Shown in pieces: positions 17,865-25,609 of a stretch of 32,062 nucleotides of DNA. The stretch lies in contig JACQFV010000159.1 in assembly GCA_016199865.1 (NCBI GenBank), forward strand, positions 1 to 32,062. The letters run 5' to 3'. The position numbers and the translations under genes are program-made. The stretch is from Candidatus Zixiibacteriota bacterium. Lineage in GTDB: Bacteria; Zixibacteria; MSB-5A5; WJJR01. The notes beneath the pieces were generated by a model that had not been told where the DNA came from, did no database searches, and saw only the letters and a program-made list of their open reading frames with translations. How positions within the stretch are numbered: position 1 is the stretch's first letter; each line of letters begins with the position of its first letter.

Positions 17865-18191
17865 TCATTCGCCAGGCGGGTGATAGCGAATCTTTTCGAC
17901 CCGCCCAAGCGCCTCCAGAGTCTCCTCGACCGTCAGTAAGACCGTCGTCTCGAACTTCGAGAGCGCCCCACCGCCGCTGATCGCGAACGATACCGCCGCC
18001 ATCGCCACGTTGTCCGGGGCCTCCCACAGGGTGTAGCCGTCGTACTCCCCGAACGCGTACCAAAAACCGTGGAGTTTTCCGCCAACCGACTCGATGTAGG
18101 ATCGGGCCGCGACTCGCCGGTCCTCGGGATGCTTGGACAGTCGAGCCCACGTCTCGGGGGTGTAGCTGAAGCGCGTCAGGTACATCGCCAT
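17865..18191 (-). CDS. GYD-domain protein
   Basis: MAMYLTRFSYTPETWARLSKHPEDRRVAARSYIESVGGKLHGFWYAFGEYDGYTLWEAPDNVAMAAVSFAISGGG; AAGGAGG about 6 nt upstream of this internal ATG. The track ORF extends to 18389. Confidence 0.8.
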   Translation of the reverse strand: MAMYLTRFSYTPETWARLSKHPEDRRVAARSYIESVGGKLHGFWYAFGEYDGYTLWEAPDNVAMAAVSFAISGGGALSKFETTVLLTVEETLEALGRVEKIRYHPPGE

Positions 18192-18467
18192 GGTCTGCCT
18201 CCTTGGGGATACGGGGTCAATACCACTCAAAATTGCCTTCAAGTCAACTCGGGATTCCGCAACTGGAACGTACTGCGTAGCGACCGCACCCGCAAGCACC
18301 GAGCACGCCGAAAGGAACTGCCGACGTGACAAGGCAGATTGCTCTCCCGACGTTGCCGGATTCCGCAATGTGATGTCGCCAGTGGACATGCGCAGTCAAG
18401 ATGACCGATGGATCGATGGTTAACAATAGTCGATGTGATGGAGGCTTCAGTTGAATTCGAGAGGACC

Positions 18468-19028
18468 TCAAGCCAATAGCCGTAACCACTTCTTGCCCCA
18501 GCCGCTCGTCGCCGGCGGAGCCGGAAGGGTCGACAAGGACGAGTGCCAGTGCACCCACTTCCAGCCGTCGTCGCCCCTGCGCAATACGACCGTGGTCCGG
18601 GTTGGCTGTGAGAGTGTGCTTCCGTCGGGCATTGTCGCCACAAAGTCGTACTCCAAGGCGCAGAAGGCCAAAGCGGAGATCGCATGACAGTCGGTAGAGT
18701 GCCGATCGAATCTCAGTCTTGCGCCCGCCTTCTTGGCCCAGGCGAAGATATCGTTGAAGTAGCGGACGGCCTCATCCCGCGACCCCATCCGCACCGGCTT
18801 GCCCTCCACGTCGATGTCGAATCCCGACACGTCCTTGCCCATGGCGACACTTACCCAGGCCGAATCCATCGCAGCAATGGCATCCATCCCCTTGTCGATT
18901 ACCTGGCGCACTTCTCGTGTCGCCGCGTCGTCCCAGAGTGCCGTGGGTGGCTTCTGTTCCGCCGACGCGATCGTGAGACTGCAAACTCCCAATACAGCCG
19001 CGAGAACGATCCATCGAATTCTGCGCAT
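18468..19028 (-). CDS. secreted SnoaL/DUF4440-like (NTF2-fold) protein
   Basis: Signal peptide MRRIRWIVLAAVLGVCSLTIASA; VRQVIDKGMDAIAAMDSAWVSVAMGKDVSGFD...WKWVHWHSS typical of SnoaL-like proteins. Confidence 0.75.
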   Translation of the reverse strand: MRRIRWIVLAAVLGVCSLTIASAEQKPPTALWDDAATREVRQVIDKGMDAIAAMDSAWVSVAMGKDVSGFDIDVEGKPVRMGSRDEAVRYFNDIFAWAKKAGARLRFDRHSTDCHAISALAFCALEYDFVATMPDGSTLSQPTRTTVVLRRGDDGWKWVHWHSSLSTLPAPPATSGWGKKWLRLLA

Positions 19029-19180
19029 CGGGTTTCACTCTTGGTGACGAGACTTGAAAACGATCAAGAACGGGTGAGAGGTTGATTTCCAAACAACCGA
19101 CCGAATCGGTGCGAAGAGGGTACCCGAAGTTAGAATCCCGGACAATCAGATTTCGAGATCGGCACTACTCGGGTGGGCTG

Positions 19181-19272
19181 TCAGAGACGTCCTACGGCCT
19201 GCCGCACCGAATCATCGCTCACCCGCGCGCAGATCTCGGTCGTCGTGATCTGTCTATGCCCCAGCGCCCGCG
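19181..19272 (-). pseudogene. tyrosine recombinase C-terminal remnant, copy E
   Basis: Minus translation RALGHRQITTTEICARVSDDSVRQAVGRL*; nucleophile-position Tyr reads Cys. Confidence 0.82.
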
Positions 19273-19304
19273 GGGTGATCGCGGGACAGGCAGGCCCACT
19301 GCCG

Positions 19305-19348
19305 GGGGCAACTCGCAGCAGCATTGTACTGACAATGTGAGTTGCCCC
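19305..19348. other. nested inverted repeat (terminator-like or structured element) next to copy E
   Basis: GGGGCAACTC gcagcag CATTGT actg ACAATG t GAGTTGCCCC: outer 10-bp and inner 6-bp arms, both perfect. Confidence 0.55.
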
Positions 19349-19405
19349 GATTTGTTGTCCGCAAATCAGGACTGAGACTTGAGGGGCCCCGTCCCCCGCC
19401 AGCCC

Positions 19406-19930
19406 TCATCGGACTTTTTCCCAATGGTCCACGAACACGCCGGGACGTGTCGCCGTCAGCTTGCTGCCCTCGAACACGATTTCGGGTTCGTCGTGAAGCG
19501 GGAGCTTGATCTTGAGCTTGGAACCGTCCGTTGTCACGGGAGCTTTGCCGTTTGCCTGAGTGAAATCATACTTCAGGCCGGTGCCGGTGATCTCGTCGTT
19601 CATGCAAAAGTACAGATTTTTCTCGACGTATTCCTTGTCGGTGAGTGTGTACTCGGCGACGTAGGAGATGGAAACATGCTTCCCCGCCGAATCCGACCAC
19701 GCCACATTGAAGTTCCGGTATTTCTCCGTATACGTGACCATCCCGACGATGGCCGGCGGCTTCTGCACCGCACCATTGGGAAGATCCCGCGACACCAGCA
19801 TGTAGGTGCCCTGAATGTTCGGCGTCTTGACCGCCGCAGTGCCCGCCTTGTCCTGGCCGGGGGCAAGCGACACAGCGCCAGCCACCAAGGCGGCGACGAT
19901 AACCACGAGGCCAACCGGTTTCTTACGCAT
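19406..19930 (-). CDS. secreted protein of unknown function
   Basis: MRKKPVGLVVIVAALVAGAVSLAPG signal; GGAGGAGAC before the ATG; NIQGTYMLVSRDLPNGAVQKPP...; track ORF extends to 20005. Confidence 0.75.
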   Translation of the reverse strand: MRKKPVGLVVIVAALVAGAVSLAPGQDKAGTAAVKTPNIQGTYMLVSRDLPNGAVQKPPAIVGMVTYTEKYRNFNVAWSDSAGKHVSISYVAEYTLTDKEYVEKNLYFCMNDEITGTGLKYDFTQANGKAPVTTDGSKLKIKLPLHDEPEIVFEGSKLTATRPGVFVDHWEKVR

Positions 19931-20053
19931 GTCTCCTCCTGAAGGTTGAGAGTGCACACTTACAGCCCCGGTCCATATCCGTGTGGCAGATACCCGGGCT
20001 GACAACGGGGCCAGTCACGCCCAGAGATGTTCGAGTGTCAAGCGGAAATGCTG

Positions 20054-20266
20054 TCAGGTGGAACGGACGGCCCGCTTCAGGCGGTCATCGCTGACCCGCG
20101 CATAGATCTCAGTCGTCGTGATCTGTCGGTGCCCCAGCGCCCGCTGGACCAGGTACAGGTCTCCAGTCTTATGGCACAGGCGGGTCGCGAAGGTGTGGCG
20201 GGTGATTCCTGCTTTCTGGCACGGGCCGGAGAGCCGCCATTGCACCTGCCGGGTTGCCGACCGCGA
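20054..20266 (-). pseudogene. tyrosine recombinase C-terminal remnant, copy F (longest)
   Basis: RQVQWRLSGPCQKAGITRHTFATRLCHKTGDLYLVQRALGHRQITTTEIYARVSDDRLKRAVRST*; retains HTFATRL, GHRQ and Tyr; apparent internal deletion at GIT/RHTF. Confidence 0.87.
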
Positions 20267-20515
20267 CCTTGGCTTTTCCCGACTTGGCGGACGCATCGAA
20301 AATGATGCATATTCACTCTCGTTGCTTGAGCTAAGAGCTGCATGCGGCGTCGGTTCACGCGGGAGTTTAAGCTTGGGAGGGACGGTGTATGGCAGTAGCG
20401 TCATCGAAATCGCAGGCCCGGCGTAACGGCGATCCGTCCGCTCCCGGAACACCGATCGCCATGTCCGTCATGCGCTCCCCCGTTGTAATACCCCGATCTG
20501 CCGGTGGCTGGCTGA

Positions 20516-21295
20516 GTGTCGAGCGAAATCCCTCTCTATCCGCTCCTGCGCGGGCGTGATGTTAGCGCGTGGCTTGCGAATCTGTCCGCGCTCATAATAG
20601 TCCCTCATGCTGCCGCGGACTTTTCTGTGCCCTTGAGTGTCGAGGAGGTAAGCCGCAGCGCGCCCCTAACGCTCGAATACTTCGGAGAGTTCGAGAAGGC
20701 GCTCCGATCTCGTAGCGGGTACCGACAACTCCACAAGGAGAGACCAGAATTCTACGTTGTGGGGAATACCGGCAACTACACGCTCGCGCCCCATAAGGTG
20801 GTGTTCAAAGAGCTCACCGATGTGTTCCAATGTGCGGTCATCAGCCCGGAGCAGACGGCGAATCGGGTTTCAAAGCCAGTGATCCCAGATCACAAGCTGC
20901 TCTTTCTCGTATGCTCCTGCGCAGAGGAAGCACATTTTGTCGCGGGTTTGCCCAATTCAATTCCCGCCCGTGCAGCGCTCTACAGCGCCTCAGTCGGGGT
21001 TCAGACGCAGGCCGACTATCCCACCGACGTGTCACGCATCCGGCTGCCGGATTGCGATCCAAAGAATGCAGTTCACCGAAATGTAGTCCGACTGTCACAA
21101 GAGTGTCACGAGATCGCAAGGGCCGACGGGGGCTCCGGGCAGCTTGTGGCGCTGGGGACAGATCTTGCCTCCGCAACGTCGGATATTGGGAAGATCCCAA
21201 GCAGCGAGCGGGAGCCGCTGATGGCCTACTACACGAAGATTCGGTCATTCCGAAAACGCGCGGCTCCCTCTGAGTCGATGGAGGAGGAAGTATAA
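20516..21295 (+). pseudogene. isolated C-terminal specificity (TaqI-C/Eco57I-like) region of an N6-adenine methyltransferase/RM enzyme, N-terminally truncated
   Basis: YPLLRGRDVSAW...LIIVPH...YRQLHKERPEFYVVGNTGNYTLAPHKVVFKELTDVFQCAVI...IPDHKLLFLVC resembles TaqI-type target-recognition domains; no methyltransferase motifs upstream. Confidence 0.7.
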
Positions 21296-21331
21296 CCCCG
21301 CGCCGAGGACGAGATGTGGAAAGACCAAGTC

Positions 21332-21393
21332 ATTCAGGCCAAAGGTGTGTGAGCTTGGAGTCCGAACGTGCCCGAATTGTCTGACGATGTACA
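21332..21393. repeat. 62-bp diverged direct repeat, copy 2 (R62-2)
   Basis: attcaggccaaaggtgtgtgagcttggagtccgaacgtgcccgaattgtctgacgatgtaca; see 12043-12104. Confidence 0.85.
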
Positions 21394-21526
21394 GTCCCCC
21401 CATCCTCTGGGGTCCTGGCACTCAAACCGACCCAACGAAGGCGGATTCCTTGAGCCGGATCTGACATGGCCGCGGGACAAAATCACAGGTGACCTCCGCC
21501 GAATCGATGACAATGATAGAATGAAA

Positions 21527-21559
21527 CATCCCCCATAGCCGTCCGGGCTATGGGGGATG
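21527..21559 (-). terminator. strong terminator hairpin for the minus-strand gene 21581-22669
   Basis: CATCCCCCATAGCC GTCCG GGCTATGGGGGATG, perfect 14-bp stem; minus strand continues TTTCATTC. Confidence 0.75.
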
Positions 21560-21580
21560 TGATTTCACGCAACACGCGGC

Positions 21581-22669
21581 TTACTTCAAGAGTAGCATTT
21601 CCCGGCTTTGGCCGAATTCTCCGGCCACGAGGCGATAGAAGTAGACGCCCGAAGCAGGCGGACTGCTGCTGCCATCCGTGCCGTCCCAACCCACCGTGTA
21701 GCGACCGGCCGGTTGGAATCCCGATACCAGCGTCCTGACCCGCTGACCGAGAACATTGTAAAGTGTCAGGTCGACATTTCCGTCTCTCGGAAGCAGATAG
21801 ACGATCTGGGTCCCCGCGTTGAATGGATTGGGATAGTTCTGTTTGAGCACATAGTCGGACGGGACCGCGCCCGGCGCACTCGCCGTCGAAGGACTCAGAT
21901 TCACTGCCAGCGCCACCTCACCGCAGAAGATCAGGAACTGGCATCCATCGAATCCAATATTGATAGCGTCGACGGCCATGTTAATTTGGGAAATCGCCGC
22001 ACCGCCCGTGGGCCGCCCTGCCAGCGCACGATCGGCCAGTTCCAAAAGCCCGTTCACATTGACGCCGAGACTCAGACTCGACAAGGCATTAAGAACGGCC
22101 TGCGTGATAATGAAGCTGCTGACCGGATCATCGGCCGTACCCAAAATACCATCCGGGCCCGGATCGGGCACGTCGTTGCCATTCCCGAGGATGTTATCTG
22201 ATCCTGGCAGCGCCTTCTGGGTATTCATCGCATGGCAGAGAAGCAGACTGCCGAGATTGGCGTCGTACCGGACATTGAGACCCAGCGTGATCGTCTGACC
22301 CAACAGCACATTGGTGAATTTGCCCTTGCCGTCCACCGGCAGGATCGGCGCCGTCTGGCAGGAGGTATGATCGATCGTCTTGTCGCCGAGATTCGACGGT
22401 AACGCGCGCGGTGAAGAACCAGCCGGCAGACGCAGAATGATGCAACTCTCCGACCCTTCATCGAATGTCACTGACCGCCCCGGCTTACCCACAACGAGGG
22501 GCCAGGCCAGCGCGATCTTGAACCTCACTCGTTCTTCTCGGAGGCGTTGGCAGAATACGGACAACAGCGGGTCGCAATGCCTCCGGCTCGCGTGGGTCCA
22601 AGGCTTGGTACCGTTCGAGTTCCGACGGGCATGAATCGGTTGGCTTGTCAGCCGCCCGTTGACGATCAA
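21581..22669 (-). pseudogene. secreted protein with C-terminal FlgD-like sorting domain, probably 5'-truncated
   Basis: C-terminus LKQNYPNPFNAGTQIVYLLPRDGNVDLTLYNVLGQRVRTLVSGFQPAGRYTVGWDGTDGSSSPPASGVYFYRLVAGE. N-terminal ~70 residues lack a signal peptide and look non-coding; start would be TTG. Confidence 0.65.
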
Positions 22670-22767
22670 TGACTTACGCTTCTCGGGTCGGGCACCGAGA
22701 TTTCGAACAACGTATCACTCGCCCCGCCATTGAATCCTTCTTCCAATTCCATCCGCAGATCAAGATC

Positions 22768-22794
22768 AAGGCCGATCCCGATGGGGTCGGCCTT
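22768..22794. terminator. terminator-like hairpin
   Basis: AAGGCCGATCCC GAT GGGGTCGGCCTT, 12-bp stem with one G-U, 3-nt loop. Confidence 0.55.
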
Positions 22795-23139
22795 TCGCTC
22801 TTGCATCCCTTTGCGTGGCAAAGGGTCGCGGGGCCAGGTCGGCGCGTGACAAGATGGGGATCTTCCACTGTGCCGTCACGGAGCGCGGCCGCGGGCCGCG
22901 GTTTGGCCTGAACCCGCTCGTTTCGCGTCTGAAACTCTCGGGTTCGGTGACCGCAAATTACCGCCGCTTCTCGCCACGGAGACCAACGCAAAGTCCGTGG
23001 ATCGTGACGGACCCACGGGCCTTGTGGGCGTCGTTTCGGACTGATTCTACCGGCACGTATTGCAGAGCTCTGCCGGGGGATGCAAGTCTTCTCTTGGTCA
23101 CGAGCATTCAGCATTCGCTCGTAATTTGCGAACGTGTTT

Positions 23140-24432
23140 TCAGCGCTCCCGGGCAAAGTAGGTGACCGCCCAGTCGGCGATCCGGTGCGATTCCAAAAGT
23201 GAAAGAGGAGCCCGCAGCGCGCACAGACCGGTCTTGCCCCCGCCTTGTCGAGTCTTGATGATCAGACGACAGATGGAGTCGGTGGGAATGAGATTGCGAT
23301 ATCGGATTGCGGAAGTCGAATCGGAGCCGTAGGCGTAGAGCGACGCATAGGAGTCCGTGCGATAGAAACCATGGACGGAATCCGGAAGGTCGGAGCCGTG
23401 GCAACGGTTGCAGGACTGGGCGAAGAGCGGCGCGAGGTCGTCAACGTAGGTGAGCAGAGCCCGGTATTCCGACGCGGCGGAATCGAACAGGCGATTGCCA
23501 TAGGGATCATTCATGCCGTCGACCGAGAGACGATAGTGATGGAACAGCTTCTGTTCTGGGAAGGAGAGCGTGACGATTCGTCCCAAATCGGAGCTCAATG
23601 CTGCGGCTGCCGGGGCATGAGGCAATTCGGGTGAGTCCAGGTCGACCAAGTGGTAACGGCTCGTGTCTGAAGCGTCGGCGGAATCCGGACGGGTGTGGAA
23701 CTCCACGCGAACATGCGTGAAGTCGGCCGTCTGGGTCGTCACCTGATCCGCTGGCCCACTGATTGGAGGATCCGAGGCGTCGCCATGGAGTATCCATTCC
23801 CGTACCAGGTCGGACTCGAAGGCGGTCAGACCGGCACGCCGATACTCCCGGCCGGTGAAGGCGGTCTTAGCGGCCAGTTGGCATCGGTCGTTGCCGGCAA
23901 TCAGATCGGGCGACCGATTCAAGTCGGCTTCATCACTACCGAAGGCGTACAGCGCCGCGCGCGAGTCGGTCCGATAGTTACCCGATGCCAACGTCTGGTT
24001 GTGGCAACTGTTGCACCGTGCCGCGAAGACAGGCGCCATGTCGCGATCGTATCGCAGGCCAGGGGCCACCCCCAGTTCGATTGGCTTCTCGGAAACATCA
24101 ATGCCGCGTTCGTAGCGCAGACCGGACAGGCGCACCAGAAGAGGCGTGCGCAGACTGTACGCCGGCGAGACGGTGATGGTCAACAGCGTCGCCGACAGCG
24201 AGTCGACGTCTGCCGCAGTGACAGCGAACGGAGTGCCGTCGGCGCTCCAAACGCCAAGGCCCGTCTTATCGATGAGGGGATTGAGGGCATCGGGAAAACC
24301 CACGATCAGATGGACGCCATCGGGGGCCATGACTCGAAAGGTCGCAAGCGGCGGAGACTCGACCGGGCTCTCGCAGCCAAGGATCAGGAGGCAAGCGGGC
24401 AATGTCAGGAGATTCCGTCGGGAGATTCGCAT
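23140..24432 (-). CDS. lipoprotein with two CxxCH (cytochrome c-type) modules
   Basis: Lipobox-like LLILGCES; APVFAARCNSCHNQ and APLFAQSCNRCHGS, each followed by YRTDSxASLYAxGSD repeats. Confidence 0.8.
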   Translation of the reverse strand: MRISRRNLLTLPACLLILGCESPVESPPLATFRVMAPDGVHLIVGFPDALNPLIDKTGLGVWSADGTPFAVTAADVDSLSATLLTITVSPAYSLRTPLLVRLSGLRYERGIDVSEKPIELGVAPGLRYDRDMAPVFAARCNSCHNQTLASGNYRTDSRAALYAFGSDEADLNRSPDLIAGNDRCQLAAKTAFTGREYRRAGLTAFESDLVREWILHGDASDPPISGPADQVTTQTADFTHVRVEFHTRPDSADASDTSRYHLVDLDSPELPHAPAAAALSSDLGRIVTLSFPEQKLFHHYRLSVDGMNDPYGNRLFDSAASEYRALLTYVDDLAPLFAQSCNRCHGSDLPDSVHGFYRTDSYASLYAYGSDSTSAIRYRNLIPTDSICRLIIKTRQGGGKTGLCALRAPLSLLESHRIADWAVTYFARER

Positions 24433-24436
24433 CAGA

Positions 24437-25609
24437 TCACCAAGAACGCGCTAAGCGGGCGCCGAACTGATTGTCGTTGTAGGCGCCAAAATCGGACGTC
24501 TCCGGTCGATTGGACGTCGCCTGCGTCCAATGCTCCAGCAGGCGAATCTGCCAGCCCCCACCGGCAGGGATCCGCACCTCCGACTGTAGGCGCCACTCGT
24601 GGTCTCGGCGACCGACATGGTAGGGATCGGCCGGTTTCTGTGACGTATAGAGTTCGAGTTGGTAAGCGACGTCGATACCGACCGTCCACGACGACTTCGA
24701 TTGGTATTGCAGGCCCGCCTCCCACTCGTGTTCGTGGTGGCTGACGTCGATCACGGCGTCCGCCTGGCGAGCACCATCGGCGCCGAAGTGCGAGTATCGG
24801 TAGTCCCAACTGGCCTCCCATCGATCGTGAATGGGCATCACCCAACCGTACGAACCCCACCAAGTCGTGCTGTTGCGCTCGTTGAACGCGCGGTTGTAGG
24901 ATGTGCGTTTCCATCCCGCCGCCAGCCGCTGTTCCGCGGGCAGGCCTTGTCGCAAACGATACTCCAGGTCCCCCGTCCAAGAATGGTACCCGGCTCGGGC
25001 ATACGACGGCGTGGCCGGATGAGGATTTGCCGTGTCCCGAAGGAGCAGGTCCCGCAGATAGAAGTGGGGGGTCCAGCCGACGTGGGCAATCAAGGCCCGG
25101 CGCGGGCTGGCCCAGCGTCCCTCCAGATCGTAGTCCAGCCAGTTCTTGATCACATTGCGGGCGTACCAGTGGCCGTTGCCGGAGAGCCGCAGACGATACT
25201 CGCGGCGCGATTTCGCGCCGCGTCGCCGTTCCACGAACGCACCCACGTCGGTGATCCAGTCGTCGGCGCTCAAGATGGAAAATTTGTTGGGATGGGCGCG
25301 GGACGTGAACAGATCCCGGTCACGGCGGGAGTAATCGAGTATGTTGTCGTCGTAATACCCACGCAAATAGGAATTGCCGTTCCAGCGCCAGCGCGGACGA
25401 CTGCTCCGACGGTGCGGTGAACGGCTCCGGGGCGTGCCGGCAGTTCGGGCCGGCCGGTTGAGCGAGTCACCGGATGAAGAGGCGTTAAGCGGCGACCCCA
25501 GGGACGTGGCGTCGCCGGCCAGAAACACCGAAAGAAACAACAAGCCGGCCGATGTTATTCGCAGCGGCACATCGCTGGATTGATTAATCCTTTTCTTCGT
25601 TGCCCACAT
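24437..25609 (-). CDS. outer-membrane beta-barrel-like protein in the PGA operon
   Basis: MWATKKRINQSSDVPLRITSAGLLFLSVFLAGDATS signal; alternating aromatic strands (YLRGYYDDNILDYSRRDRD, EWEAGLQYQSKSSWTVGIDVAYQLEL). Track ORF starts at 25816 within the upstream gene; start placed at 25609. Confidence 0.7.
   Translation of the reverse strand: MWATKKRINQSSDVPLRITSAGLLFLSVFLAGDATSLGSPLNASSSGDSLNRPARTAGTPRSRSPHRRSSRPRWRWNGNSYLRGYYDDNILDYSRRDRDLFTSRAHPNKFSILSADDWITDVGAFVERRRGAKSRREYRLRLSGNGHWYARNVIKNWLDYDLEGRWASPRRALIAHVGWTPHFYLRDLLLRDTANPHPATPSYARAGYHSWTGDLEYRLRQGLPAEQRLAAGWKRTSYNRAFNERNSTTWWGSYGWVMPIHDRWEASWDYRYSHFGADGARQADAVIDVSHHEHEWEAGLQYQSKSSWTVGIDVAYQLELYTSQKPADPYHVGRRDHEWRLQSEVRIPAGGGWQIRLLEHWTQATSNRPETSDFGAYNDNQFGARLARSW

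Noticed and set aside
22674-23156. 160-aa minus-strand ORF
   Set aside because: Contains the terminator-like hairpin 22768-22794 and has no domain signal. Another frame near 22680-22790 (ELEEGFNGGASDTLFEISVPDPRS) looks more protein-like but is too short to call.
23695-24744. 349-aa plus-strand ORF
   Set aside because: Antisense to the CxxCH lipoprotein and barrel genes; no signal or domain.
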